DNA of 64,000 nt from Liolophura sinensis (GCF_032854445.1 NC_088301.1:7808281-7872280), one strand, 5' to 3'; shown: positions 25,801 through 38,224, counted from the first letter of the stretch. The notes: generated from the letters alone by a model not told the origin. Numbers and translations: made by a program.

Positions 25801-28800
25801 TGTGTCTTTCCCTTGGTCAGAAACATGGTCTTTCTCTTGGTTGGAAACATGTGTCTTTCTCTTGGTCAAGAGCATGTGTCTTTCTCTTGGTCAGCAACAT
25901 GGTCTTTCTCTTGGTCAGAAACATGGGTCTTTCTCATGGTCAGCAACATGGTCTTTCTCTTGGTCAGAAACATGGGTCTTTCTTTTGGTCAGCAACATGG
26001 TCTTTCTCTTGGTCAGAAACATGTCTTTTTCCAGGTCAGAAACGTGTCGTTCTCTTGGTCAAAAACATTGGCCTTTCTCTTTGTCAGAAACATTATCGTT
26101 CTCTTGGTCAAAAACATGGGTCTTTCTCTTTATCAGAAACATTGTCGTTCTCTTGGTGAGAAACATGGTCTTTCTCTTGCTAAGAAACATCGTTGTTCTC
26201 TTGGTCTGAACCATGTGTCTTTCTCTTGGTCAGAAACATTGTCTTTCTCTTGGTCAAAAACATTGTCTTTCTCTTGGTCAAAAACATTGTCTTTCTCTTG
26301 GTCAGAAACGTGTGTCTTTCTCCTGGTCAGAAACAGGAGTCTTTCTCTTGGTCAGAAACATTGTCTTTCTCTTGGTCAAAAACATTGTCTTTCTCTTGGT
26401 CAAAAACATTGTCTTTCTCTTGGTCAGAAACACTGTCTTTCTCTTGGTCAGAAACATGTGTCGTTCTTTTGGTCAGAAACATGAGTCTTTCTCTTGGACA
26501 GAAACATGGTTGTTCTCTTACTCAGAAACAATGTCTTTCTCTTGGTCAGAAACATTGTCATTCTCAGGGTGAAAAACATTGTCTACCTCTTGGTCATAAA
26601 CATTGTAATCCCCTTAGTCAAAAACACTGTCTTCCTCTTGGACAGAAACGTTGTTGTTCTCGTCAGAAACATGGTCTTTCTCTTAGTCAGAAACACTGTC
26701 ATTGTCTTGGTCAGAAACAGTACCATTCTTCTGGTCAGAAACATTGTCTTTCTGTTGGTCAGAAACATGGTCTTTCTCTTGGTCAGAAACATTGTCATTC
26801 TCTTGGTCAGAAACAGTGTATTTTCTCTTTGTCAGAAACATGGTCTTTCTCTTGATCAATTACATGGTCTTTCTCTTGGTCAGAAACATGGTCTTTCTCT
26901 TGGTCAGAAACATGGTCTTTCTCTTGGTCAGACACATGATCTTTTCTACCGCGCAGAATTCTGGTCAGAAACACCGTCTTTCTCTTGATCAGCATTTCTG
27001 GTCAGAAAAATTGCCTTCCTTTTCATCACAAACATTGCCTCTCTCTCAGCCAAAATTTCTAGTCACAAAGATTGTTTTCCCCTAGGTTACAATGATTTCT
27101 GGTCTAACTATCAACAACTTCTCACACACGCAATTAGTTGCATCCATTTCCTCAAAACACAGAAACAATTACATTAAAGATTTCATGCGGTATGCCCTTT
27201 TTCTTTTTTGTTTTGCTCTACTCAAAAAAATGAGTGTGCCAGTCTGGGGGAAGGTGAGGGACTTTCTACTACAGAATATTTAAATAATATATTTGTTCAC
27301 AATCACCACATAGGCACACTGGTGTCAGGAGTGACAATCCCCCACCCCACACCCCTTTGGGAATATGAAGGTTTATGTCTCCTCTGCCCAGGTAGTAATC
27401 ACCAGGACCTTTGAAGTGTGATCTGTTGTTTGGTTCATCGTTTGTAATAGAGAAAATGAAATTCAAGATCCTGTGTAATGTGCTGGTCCTCTGCCAATGT
27501 GTTATTGTGAGACAAATTTCAATTCTCAGTGTGCACTACCCTCTTAAAGAGAAATGTGTGAGGCACCAATTCTCAGTGTGCACTACCCTCTTAAAGAGAA
27601 ATGTGTGAGGCACCAATTTTCAGTATGCACTACCCTCTTAACGAGAAATGTGTGAGGCACCAATTCTCAGTGTGCACTACCCTCTTAAAGAGAAATGTGT
27701 GAGGCACCAGGAAATCCACTATGGCCGACAATGACCATGCTGGATTGCACAGAGACAAAAAATCTAAATCATTCATTAGCTGACTTTGAACTACTGTGTA
27801 AGCATGAACTTCATTGGTTGAAATCTGTTCATGATAGCTTGCTCACAAGGACAGGTCTGATAGACAAATGGAGAGAATTTACTATCTGGGGTTTTCCAGA
27901 GCTTTAAAAGTGTTGGTTAAACAGGTTCCATTTAGAAGGATTATTGCGGTAGCCTAAGTATAAGTAATATACCAGTGATCTTGACGCGGAAGATGACACA
28001 ATGTGGGCAGGATTACTCTCTCTGTGAGATTCACACTGATTACACTCAACAGCTGCGCAACAGTCAATGCAAAACAGAGAGGACTCCACTTTACTGCACT
28101 CTGTGATGAAATCCTGCAGAAAACCCAGAGATACAGGCACCGGAGTTGGCGGCAAACACTGCATGTCATCTGGAATGATATTAAAATGTCATCAAGGATG
28201 ATACCTTCAATTCAGAAATGGCTAGAATTGACTCTTGTAAAAGAAAAAGGCAGGCCCAGGTGGCCAAAGCCTGTTCGCTGAACGGCCAAAGAGCACCACA
28301 TGGCTTTATTTATGTTCCAACCACGACACTCTAAACTGGTGTATTCATTATCACAGCATCTGACAAGGTAGAACTGATAGTCTTGTTTGGCGATAGGGCA
28401 AATTAAATTTGTTACATGTATACCTGTCTCCTAGCCAGTTTAGGTCTGCAATTTTTTTTTTTCAATCACATTTTATATGATAACGCTTAATTCATTCATG
28501 AATGGGTATGTTCAAATGACATAACATTAGGTATTTATTCCTTACTACCTCTCCTGTCATATGTCGGAAGGTCTACCGGCAACCTGCGCATGGTCATGAG
28601 TTTCCCTCAGCCTCTGTCTGGTATCCTGGAACCCTCTGACTGCAATGCCGAGGCTGCTTAAGTGAAATATTCTGGATATTTTACTTATTCACATTACTTT
28701 CAACCACAATCATGGGTTTAAATCCTTTATATCAACTCCTGATTTGCTTGTTAATTCCATTCGCTTTTTAATTTCTTTTTTATAAATTCAAAATGGGCAT

Positions 28801-31800
28801 TTTTCTTCTTTAGAAAGTGATACAGAAACATTTCATTTCCTTTGTTCTTGGTTGCAGCACATCATACAATCTACTGTTCACCCTTTACTTCTACTTATTT
28901 GGGGAAACATGATGCCATGGCCATATGGAGTGGCAAGGTTTACATCCCAATGAAGGCAAAAGAGTTAATCCAAGTTTGCGTGCATACTGTTACATTACGC
29001 TACACCAATTAAATTTTTTGTTTTAGGGGAAGCATGAATCTCTTTCCAATGTCAGAAAAGTGTATGAAAAACAAATTTTAAAAGATTACCTAATTCATGG
29101 GAAATGTGGATAGTTCCAGCAATTTTTCCTGTTTAATATGTATTTAGAGAGCCTTGAATAACGGGAAAATCATAAAAATATTAAGATTTTCTGTTTTTGG
29201 ATATTTTAGTGTTGGTTGGCCATAAAGCACATAATAAAATTGGTGCGGCCTTACCTTCAAATGAATAGGTGATGTCTGTGTGATGAAACGTCTCCATATG
29301 TTCCTGACAAGTGTTGTGGTCAGAAAACGTTGCTAAACACTGAGGACACATGTACCCACACACTGCCAAACTTGGAATGAATGGCCTATGGTTCCTTCTG
29401 CTCATATGATCACTGCATTTGGATTCATCCTGCAACCCAAACAACTACCTGCACAATCACAAGATACAGTTCATGCAAAAGGGAAATCTTGCTTCTAAAC
29501 GTAAATTTTCTTTGATACGATATGACTGATTCGTGAACGTAAGTCTATCCCATTAGTCATAACATGCGAGTTCCATTAGAAAGCGTGATTTTGCCTTACC
29601 TGAATTTCATGCCACAATTATCAACAAAGCATTCTCAAAAATTCTACAGTCATCCAGATGTCATAGACCTTATGTTATAAATTATAAGCCCTACCTGAAA
29701 CGTGTAACTTCAAACTAATTCCAAGTTACAAGTTTCATCTTGTAACTTCTAACTAAAGGTCTCTCGTTGGGGGATGGTGAAGAATATTTAATTTATACGA
29801 TTGCTGTCATGTTTGCAAGTGGAGAAAACCTGATATCCTGCAATGAAGGTGCAGCCAAGGCCATTTGACTAGATAATGCTGAGTTTTTGGTTATGGATTT
29901 TTAGTTTCCAGCTGTGAACAATTATCCAATGATCCAGCAACAACACAAATGTACCTGAATGAAAGTAAACATGACAAACTTCAAATGTTTTTCAAATCTT
30001 AAGATTGTCAATCACTTTCTTCTTTAGAAGCTTGATACTGTATCCTACAGAAAGGTAAAAGCTTATGACATTTAAAGCCCCTTCATAACAAAAGTTTTGC
30101 TGATTGAAAAAAATACGTAGGGTGGTATATTGGAAAAGTTTTGTCTTTTATTCTGACTATAAATAAAAAAGATAGGGATTTTGAACAATACAATATTAAA
30201 AGAGAAAATTTTTTTTATCAATTATGCCTAACAAATAAAATTTTAATAAAGGCCTAACCTTGAACTGCCGGCCACACTGGGGACATGTGTACGCCAGGAC
30301 CTGGTTTGGGGGTTTCAAATCCTGGAGAAGAAGACACGGGTTACATGGTGAATGGCATAGCCCTGCGTAATGTGCAGCAAGGCCACTTTCTGAGGAGAAG
30401 ATCGCTTCACAGTTCAGTATGCTACAACGAAAAGTCTGATTTTCCTTTCCTTCCTGACCTGGCACTGCTGATGAAGAGCTCTGGTCTCTGGCTGCGACAG
30501 AGTTTACATCCCTGGAGCTCCCTGGACATCCCAAGTTCCCAGTCAGATTTCTGTTTGCGTCCATTGCTGGCGATGGATTTGAGGACTCACTCAAACTCAA
30601 CATAATGGCCAATTCCATCTGACTTTCTTCATCTAAATCTTCTGAGTCACTGAGGATAATGATGCCGGATTCTACAGCCTGTGACTCCACTGGCCCATTT
30701 GCTGATCTCGCAGCCTTTTCCACCCTATCCTGCCTAGATCTAGCATGACTGACCTTGCTTGGTGACCTTCTCATTGATCCTCTGGGTGATGTCACAGGAC
30801 TGAAAGTGGCATCCATACTCTGACGAAGCAACCGACGGCTAGCATTTCCCAATTTGTCTGAAAAATTACAACATACTAGTCTCAATGTATAGTTTAAAAA
30901 GATTTCCTATATTTCCTAATCTCCGAGCTAAATGACTCATCTCACTGAACTGAAGCAGTCTGTACTAATCTGGGATCTAATAATATCATTTTCTGTCAAA
31001 TTTAAGAACATGGCAGACATAAATTGCATTTGAATAACTTTCAGGAATGTTACAATCAAAGTCTATGTTAAATTTTACAAAGATCTGAACGGTTCTGTGC
31101 ACGGGCAAATTTTGGCATTTCTTGCGCAGAACAGAAGATTATTCCAGACTATAATAAGAAGACTATTTACCATGTTTTTTAGCCCACTGACCAACAACAG
31201 CTCTGGCCTCTGCCATGTCTCTAGGGGGAAGGACACTCTTTAAGTACTGGCTGTGTGCCCGTTCACTTGACTGTTTCGCTCTCAAATTGTCCAGCTGAAT
31301 AAAACAAATTTATATACACCTTTATTCAATCAGTTCAAACGAATATGAACAATAAAAGACGACCTGGATACAGACACAAATGGCCTTGATACAGGCACTG
31401 ATGGCCATGATGCAGACACAGATGGCCTTGACACAGACAAAGATGATCTTGATACAGCCACAGATGGCCTTGATACAGCCACAGATGGCCTTGACACATC
31501 CAAAGATGACACTGACACATCCACAGATGGTCTTGATGATCTCAGATGGCCTTGATGCAGAGATGGCCTTAACAGTCATAGATGGCCTTGGTACAGCCTC
31601 AGATGGCATTGCCATAGGATATTGATACAGGCACAGATTACCTTGATACAGCCTCAATTTGCTCTTGACACATCCACAGATGGCACTGACACACAACCAC
31701 ATATGGCCTTTATACAACCTCAGATGCCATTCACAGATATCATTGACATTGTCACATTCGACCTTGATGCAGAGGGCCTTGAGACAGCCACTGATGGCAC

Positions 31801-33611
31801 AGACACACAGCCGCAGATTGCATTGATACAGTCAGGTGGCCTTGGTACAGTCACAGATGGCATTGCTACAGCCACAGATGGCACTGATACAGGCACGCTT
31901 GCTCTTGACATATCTACAGATGGCATTAACACAGCTACACTCAGCTGCAGATGGCCTTGATGCAGCCACAGATGGCCTTGATGCACCCACAGATGGCATT
32001 GACACACAGGCACAGATGGCATTAACACACAGGCACAGATGACACAGACACTGATACAGCCACAATTGCTCTTGACACATCCACAGATGGCATTAACACA
32101 GCTAGATAGCTTTGATGCAGCCTTGGATGACATTGACACACAACTACAGATGTCACTGACGCGCAGCCACAGATGGCATTGACACACAGCCACAGAAGGC
32201 ATTAACACACAGCCACAGATTACATTGACATACAGCCACAGACGGCATTGACACAGCCACAGACGGCATTGACACAGTCACAGATGGCACTGACACACAA
32301 CCACAGAAGGCATTAACACACAGCCACAGATTACATTGACACACAGCCACAGATGGCATTGACACAGTCACAAATGACACTGACACACAGCCACAGACGG
32401 CATTAACACACAGCCACAGATGGCACTGACACAGTCACAGATGGCATTAACACACAGCCACAGATGGCACTGACACAGTCACATATCTTATTAACACACA
32501 GCCACAGATGGCATCAACACACAGCCACAGATGGCATCAACACACAGCCACAGATGGCACTGATACAGCCATACAAATGTGTACAAAACAACTGATGGTA
32601 AATTTTGCCTCTAACTGATAAATTCATCTAACTTGCCTTCTCTTCCATTTCTCTTCTGTTTTGCTGAAAGACAGCATCGACAGAATCCAGAAGGCTGTAC
32701 TTAGATGGACCTTTTGCCTGCATGTTCAGAAATAAACTAAACAATTGCTTATAAATGAATGAATAATTACAGTCTAAGACCACATCAGCAACAATAGTTA
32801 ATCAGAGGATATAGATATACAGAAATATAGAAATATACAATATATATATATACAAAAAAAACACTGGATTAAATGTCTTAATAAATTGTTAACTTCTTAA
32901 TTTATTTGATTGGTATTTTATGCCATACTCAACAATATTTCATTAATGTGACACCTGCCAGCATTATGGTGGGAGGAAGCCAGCTGACAAACCATTAAGA
33001 CTGCCATTTTCCATCGTGCATTACTTCAGAGATGCTTTGCGTTCTGTATGACCACGCAAGCTGTACCAATTTATTTATTTATTTCATTGCAATAAACGGC
33101 AGTCAGTATAATGATGGGAGGAAACTGGTAAGCTTGCAAGGGGAATCTCATGATCAGATTTCTGACCTTCTCACAAACTACTGGAGACGAATCCAGCAGG
33201 AGTTGTAATGGAAATCACAGCTATAGAGTTGGTGAGAGCCCAAGAACTGTACCAACAGTACACTTAACATTCATTTACATGGAGCTTACAATTTTGCTTT
33301 TCAGGGCTGATATCAATGAAATGATCTCAGATTGTTGAATTGAGCTTCTCAACACGTCTATAAAATTTTACAAATTTCATCTGAAGTCAGGCCCTTGTTA
33401 AGTTGACGTCTCACGTTTGAATTAAGCTCTCACTGTCCTGACTAAGGACTTAACTCAAGATGGTGATCAGGCACTGGCAATGGGCTGCCGATGGGCACCT
33501 GGCTGCCAAAAGTGATTACCTTGATTACCAAGAGTTCAAACACCAAATGGTCAGGATGATCTATGTAATCATAACCAATCCACTAACCTTCCCACCCCTG
33601 GAGGAGTCCAT
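19846..33611 (-). CDS. ZNF451: ZNF451-like SUMO E3 ligase/PIN-like zinc finger protein, nine exons, one frame-breaking base
   Basis: Exons on the minus strand: 33588-33611 (start MDSSRGGK, with an in-frame TAA just upstream in the genomic sequence), 32637-32717, 31171-31294, 30259-30857, 29255-29429, 27973-28169, 24352-25569, 21289-21388 and 19846-20037. All phases agree except for one extra base in exon 7 (TTTT at 24799-24802 on the plus strand). Discounting it, the frame is 902 codons. Order: SIM IIILSDSED (142-150); ubiquitin-interacting motif DEESQMELAIMLSLSES (to about 168); C2H2 fingers with ligands at 221/226/239/245, 268/271/284/290, 304/307/320/325 and 413/416/431/437; basic region; 22-residue Pro-rich repeats; PIN-like domain from 764. 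The last has VIFLDLDNW, KDAADISLV and IPFTILSGDRGF, which match human ZNF451 without gaps across two exon joins. In vertebrates ZNF451 is a nuclear SUMO2/3 E3 ligase/E4 elongase. Intron 2 has a GC donor. The first exon is the least certain. Confidence 0.8.
20368..20500 (-). mobile_element. SINE family 1 fragment
   Basis: Diverged tail and body (ACTCAAGAATATTTCGC, then GGGAAACCCACAACCATCC). It lies in the sequence between the last two exons of the ZNF451-like gene. Confidence 0.7.
20915..21262 (-). mobile_element. SINE family 2
   Basis: Contains the body AGTCATATGACGATGAGG, a (GT)n expansion at 20982-21005, the CATCAGACATGACATCC core and the head-side GGATTTGATCCTGGGTC B-box-like segment. It lies inside the last intron of the ZNF451-like gene. 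Confidence 0.85.
21855..22145. repeat. Imperfect 20-30-bp repeats
   Basis: Repeated AACCAAATAAGCATCTCCC-like units, about ten copies with variable length, in the ZNF451-like intron between 21388 and 24352. They leave frames open on both strands without coding character. Confidence 0.85.
22925..23350. repeat. 43-bp tandem repeat, nearly ten copies
   Basis: The unit contains TTTACGTTGCGATCCCATCA then GTGTATATATCTAGGTCTAG. First copies start at 22925 and 22968. It is highly homogeneous, intronic in the ZNF451-like gene. Confidence 0.95.
24560..24890 (-). repeat. 66-bp coding tandem repeat in ZNF451-like exon 7
   Basis: Five units (22 codons each, Pro/Ser/Thr/Asn-rich, motif PFSIPPPxISRPGTGT) lie just before the PIN-like domain. 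The CAG landmarks on the plus strand fall at 24617, 24683, 24749, 24816 and 24882, so the spacings are 66, 66, 67 and 66. The 67-bp unit holds the extra base that shifts the frame. On the coding strand each unit also carries a pyrimidine tract followed by ACCAG or ATCAG, so alternative 3' splice sites are conceivable. Confidence 0.9.
25695..27085. repeat. 24-bp minisatellite, about 57 copies, open in several frames
   Basis: Unit GTCTTTCTCTTGGTCAGAAA plus CATG. The 24-bp length is a multiple of three, so long frames stay open on both strands (8-residue repeats such as SLGQKHGL or FLTKRKTM). It lies in the ZNF451-like intron just upstream of exon 7, after a poly-C tract at about 25640-25660. 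Confidence 0.95.
27518..27710. repeat. 47-bp tandem repeat, four copies
   Basis: The unit starts CAATTCTCAGTGTGCACTAC and ends GAAATGTGTGAGGCAC. Copies are nearly identical. Intronic in the ZNF451-like gene. Confidence 0.95.
28556..28685 (+). mobile_element. SINE family 1 fragment, plus orientation
   Basis: GGAAGGTCTACCGGCAACCT, then GTTTCCCTCAGCCTCTGTC and GTGAAATATTCT follow the body order in the opposite orientation to most copies here. Confidence 0.65.
31365..32575. repeat. 21-bp (18-24-bp) minisatellite, about 55 copies
   Basis: The core CCACAGATGGC is joined by TTGACAC, CTTGATACAG or ATTAACACACAG. It occupies almost the whole intron between ZNF451-like exons 32637-32717 and 31171-31294 and starts about 70 bp from the downstream exon. 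Confidence 0.95.
32897..33140 (-). mobile_element. Two SINE family 1 fragments in tandem
   Basis: The first copy (32897-33000) has TTTATTTGATTGGTATTTTA and CAGCATTATGGTGGGAGG. The second (33068-33140) repeats ATTTATTTATTTATTTCATT and ATGATGGGAGGAAAC. It lies in intron 1 of the ZNF451-like gene. Confidence 0.75.
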
Positions 33612-33659
33612 GTTAGTGCAGATTTAATCAGCTCTGGACCTAAAAACATAAATCAAGCA

Positions 33660-36600
33660 AAATGACCCTGAAAATAAAACGACTTGAGTTCTTACTTTTT
33701 ACTTTCATCTACATCCAAGTCAGCTTTGTCCAGTTTGCTTATAATTTCCAATTTTTTAGATTTCTAATGTTTATTGTAAGTCCACTTAAACCTCTAAAAA
33801 GAAAATTTCTGGAAAGTTCCAAACATCAAGAAAATGAAACTGACCTTGAAGAGGATCAGATTCATCAGACCAAAACTCACAGACTACAAAAACCAGATCT
33901 TCTTAAGTTCATCAGAGCTGAATTAAGAGGACTGAAGTTGTGGCAACAGAAATATACTTTTCACGATACTTTCAATCCCAGAATCCAGCTACAATTTAGA
34001 AACCACTTCACAGTATACATTTGATAACATGGCAGCGTTTTTGATTTTCTTAGTGTGCAATATCACAAGAATAAAAAGATATACTTTTTATACTTCATGT
34101 TGGATACCTACATACGTCTGGCCTAGTGTTGTCTTTTCTTTTTCCCTGATGAATGATGCAGTCATTGAGAGCTGGGCAGTTCTCACCCAGTTACAACAAA
34201 AGGGGAGATATGACTTCAGGTCAAGTGAGAACAAAAGGTCACATTCAAGACTGCTGATATCTTGCCAGTGAAGATACTGCGCGTCATACATAGCCATATT
34301 CTTCGTATCCTACCCTGCGCCAACGACAGTCACAAGCTCTGATTGACCAATATATTTGCATTCAGCTATACTGGCCTATCAGCATCCAAAAAAAGAAATT
34401 TTTACTTAACCAGTAAAGGACCAATTGCACACCATGACTGAATTAACATCGAAGTTATAGCCAGGGCAAGTAAAATTGTTGGTTCTATGCTGAAAACGTT
34501 TCGTCAAGCTGTGTGACTTCCAGCCCAACGAAGCATTCCATGCCCCAGAGATCTCGCATGGGACTAATCTTGACAGATTGGTTTCCTGAGTTTTTCTTTA
34601 AGCGAAAATTCTTGAGAACTTTAACACTACATCAAAAATGAAATAAAAAAAATGAAAATGCTGAGCTTTACATTTCCATTACTCATTCCAGTCGTACAGG
34701 GTTTTTACTTGTGCATAGAGCCTTGAGTGTCTGCCTATCTATTCCATCCCTTACAACTCGAATCCGGCCTTATATCTGGTAACACTTACTTCCTTAAGGA
34801 TACATGAAATGCAGGGGTTTTTTTTCTTAATGTGTAGTATATAATGTGGCCTAACACATATAAAAGGTACAAAAAATCTCTCAGCTTTCTTCTTGGGGTA
34901 TAAAAATGGCTTTAAAGAATTAGTGTCCAGATTGGTTATTTATTCACAATTAGCAACCTTTGTACATACTGTTAAATTGGGTGCAAAAATATACTGGAAA
35001 AAAGTACAGTAGTTTGAATAATATGGCATCAAAATCACTAGATAATGAGGCTGGGTTTCTTCCTTTTCCTTCGGCCAACACTCTGTAGTCTCTGCTGAAT
35101 GACGTCAAGTCTAATATTTACGAGCTGTCAGACCTTTGTCATTTAGTTCAGTGTTATAAAGCACCACAACTGACAAAAAGCATACCGAATTTCTCCACGA
35201 AATAGTTTGCTGTGTTCGATGCGGTTGTATAAACAGGTCGTCAAAGAACCCTGGAGTTAGTTTTTGCAAGTTACCAGACAATCAGGCCCTCAGAAAGCGT
35301 GGATTCACAGCACAAGACAAAAGTGTTTTATACCTGCCAAACATAGCCAAATCTTTGCTAGGCTGGCAGGAGTTGGGATAAGAAATCCTGGCGAGCAGCT
35401 AATTTTTAATGGACTTTAAATACGTGTATATAAACTCTGGTGATAGGGCTCGGAGGGTGTAAAACAAAGCGGTACCTCATTTGTCATTAGTATGCCGGTA
35501 AAGTGAAAGAAAAATAGAATAGAATGATATTTATTGTGAAGCCGACAGAAGGATAGAATAGTAAATATTAAATCTGATATACACATGAAATGTAGACCTA
35601 CAGTGTAACACAGGACTTGCTTTAGCTTACCAATCCGTATTGCCAGTGCGGTTGGAAATCCCTGGGCACAGATCAAATTCAACGTCTGAAAACTCAGAAT
35701 TTGATATCTATCCAGAACCAGTGCCATAAATCGGAACTTCAACGTCGTCAACTGTAGGTTCAAATTAATACGTCAGTATATTTGCTTCTGTGATGCTAGA
35801 ATTCATCATGTAAGGTCATGATTATGTTCTCAGAGGCCCTCCTGGTCACACATTGTTAAACAGGTTATAATCTTTGTACTTACGAGAAGTATCTAAATCT
35901 GGACAACAATCCTTTGAACTTCTCTTTCCGTAAGGCCCCAGTGGTCAGTCTAGAAAGTAATAATAATGGTGATATGTGTCAAAAAAACTTTGTTGGCAGG
36001 GAGAGCCTGAATTAGGGGGGCTAAGGTGGTCCCAATATGTTCATTGATGACATAATTTCCAAATATGTCTCACTGATAGAAAATATGCATAAAAGGGTTA
36101 AGAAATATATGTCTTTTCTTTTATCAATAAGTCACCTGTGCTTTATACATGAATCTCATTTTATATCATTAAACAGCTAAAGACATGTAATTGATATGAA
36201 ACCATAAACTTTGGATGATTACTTCATTTTCTGACAAATGACACATCAGGATACCCTTGATGCACAGGATGTACACTTTAAGTTAAATGGTTTTCTATGG
36301 TTTCAGTTTTAAAGTGATGAGAAAACTTGGATCTTGAAAGCTGATGGTAAAATGGTTTGATTTATCAACTGAGGCCAGACGATGTCCTTTAATCCACCCA
36401 GGAAAATACCACTTTATATGTATTTTCATTCTGTGTTTTGAAACTGCCACGTGGTTATGGGGTTACGTGATCAAACTTTAAACTGCCGGCCTACAGTCAG
36501 CCAATAGCAGTGGATCGTTTGACTTTTTGAAGTAGGGTATGTGCTGGCTGTTTGGTTGGGAATTTGTATTGTTTTTTGGCTATTCAATTTTGCCAAATGT
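33660..36600. other. No coding region supported
   Basis: Likely 5' flank or first intron of the ZNF451-like gene. An open frame at 33662-34024 (plus) is AT-rich with no family resemblance. A dispersed repeat lies at 35590-35745. Confidence 0.5.
35590..35745 (-). repeat. Dispersed repeat, copy 1
   Basis: The minus strand shares the ordered blocks GAAGTTCCGATTTATG, CTGGCAATAC, GGTAAG and TCCTGTGTTAC with 46095-46250 on the plus strand. Confidence 0.6.
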
Positions 36601-36604
36601 ATAA

Positions 36605-36692
36605 ATAGCTATTGGATTTTACTGTCAACAGTTTAGCTACTGGATTTCGCTGTCAAAAGTTTAGCTACTCGATTTCGCTGTCAGCAGTTTAT
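36605..36692. repeat. 30-bp triplicate
   Basis: TTTAGCTACTGGATTTCGCT units ending GTCAACAGT or GTCAAAAGT, three copies. Confidence 0.85.
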
Positions 36693-36760
36693 CTTTTAAA
36701 GTCCGATGGACTAATGTTTACCTTGAATTTCCCCACCTTGATCTGTAGGTTCTGAAATTG

Positions 36761-37047
36761 TCAATCTTCCGGAAGATCTTCTGCCTCTTCCAGTCTGGTC
36801 TTAGAAGAGCTTCTACGGGCAAAGGAGCTCAAATCAAGCTGACAGAAAGTTAATTCAGGAAAAAAACAAATCAAGTATACCGCCATCAACGCCCGCGTTA
36901 TTGTCCAATATTACCTCCAACACGAAAGAGTACATGGAGATAGGCTGAATGTTGGCTGCTTCCTTGATTTCTTTCAATGGAAGAAGTGTGGTAGCTAGGC
37001 AACGGCCTACACCGAAAGTATCGATGGAGAAACCATTGAAAAAAAAG
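36761..37047 (-). CDS. Candidate two-exon small gene or upstream exons of the ZNF451-like transcript
   Basis: Exon A is open from about 37047 to 36915. It reads FSIDTFGVGRCLATTLLPLK, then EIKEAANIQPISMYSFVLE, and ends at GAG/gtaata. Its only in-frame ATG is at 36935. Exon B (36761-36838) follows in phase after a good acceptor (tttctgtcag), reads LDLSSFARRSSSKTRLEEAE then DLPED, and stops at TGA. The product is not recognised. A stop in exon B argues against it being coding sequence of the downstream ZNF451-like gene, but 5'-leader use is possible. Confidence 0.28.
36991..37003 (+). promoter_or_regulatory. X-box-like RFX site
   Basis: GTAGCTAGGCAAC has a perfect GGCAAC half-site and one mismatch in the other half compared with the RFX X-box consensus. 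It overlaps candidate exon A, so it may be chance. Confidence 0.2.
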
Positions 37048-38224
37048 ACCTATAGCACTAGGCCTGCGTTTACTTTTAAAAAAAGAAGTTCTAATATCAA
37101 AAAGCAGATAAATGCTTGAGTGGTGTCACACTGTTTAAGGACCATATTGACAATGTCAGCTGCCAGGAACGTGATCAGTTTTGTATTTTTACTACTGACA
37201 ACTTTTGGATAAAGCTCCTGTGGGTCTCTGCTAGTGTAGTATTTACTCTTGCTACCCAAAATAGAGATATTTCATCATCAATTTCAGTATTGGTTCACGA
37301 TTTCCACTACCATATAGAAGTCATTACCGTACCGTACTACTGTACAAACATCATTACTGTACTGTAGGCCCTACGGGTACTGCTTCATTTTACTCAGCCC
37401 TCAAAACAACAAAAATAAAGATCTAATAAAAAAAAAGTTGGACCAAGGAAGTTTCGGAAATACTGAGTTTTAATGGTCTTTACACAACGCCCCCACATGC
37501 CTTAGCAAATAAGGCAGGGCCACCAAATACCTGCTCCCGCCCCCCTCCTCAAATATATTTTTGAGTAGGTCGTTAAACAAAAATCAAAATAGTGGCAACT
37601 GTGCAGTGGTAATTTCGTTATTGCTCAAATGAGAAAAATCTGAAATTTATATGTAGATGTGAAGTTCAAATACAGATGTAAATAATCCACAAAGCAAAAC
37701 CTTCATCTTTCGTACCAGTATATGCAGACAGGTTGATGTTTGCGTAAGTGGCTTTCCAAGATTATTTCAATAATTTCACAACAACAACTGTCTCCTTATA
37801 GCATGCCATTCTAAACGCATATCATGCTATCTCACTAAAATGTCACTCTTAAGGCACCTGGAATGAAGCACCTATCACATGCAGCTATAGTCACAGTACA
37901 TGCTTGGCCCATTTCCTTGCACTAAGCACCAAACTAAGCATAATACTACATGGAAATAAAGACTTCTTAGGCCTAATTCAACCTGGATCTCCATCTTATG
38001 AAGGTCACTCTATTAGCACTGGGTCATCGCGCTGAGGCGTTTTATGCAAAATGTACCAGAAAATGACAACATTCACTGAGAATGGCAGATGCATTTATTC
38101 ATTTCAGTCAGTTTATAACATCATCATTTATCACACAACAACATGAACTCATTTTATATAAACCCATAGGCCACTTCATTTTAACAAAATGTTTTAAACT
38201 ATTTGTTAGACAAGGTTTACTGGG

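Noticed and set aside
25703-26988. Very long open frames in the 24-bp array as a repetitive secreted or structural protein
   Set aside because: Openness in multiple frames and both strands is explained by the unit being a multiple of three. It sits inside an intron of a clearly coding gene on the other strand.
31322-32386. Cys/Val/Ser-rich repeat proteins on the minus strand and Gln/Met-rich ones on the plus strand
   Set aside because: Translation of the 21-bp minisatellite inside an intron. No start, splice or conservation evidence.
33662-34024. 120-codon plus-strand open frame
   Set aside because: AT-rich with hydrophobic and basic runs, no family resemblance, and no supporting splice or promoter context. 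It lies opposite the likely 5' region of the ZNF451-like gene.
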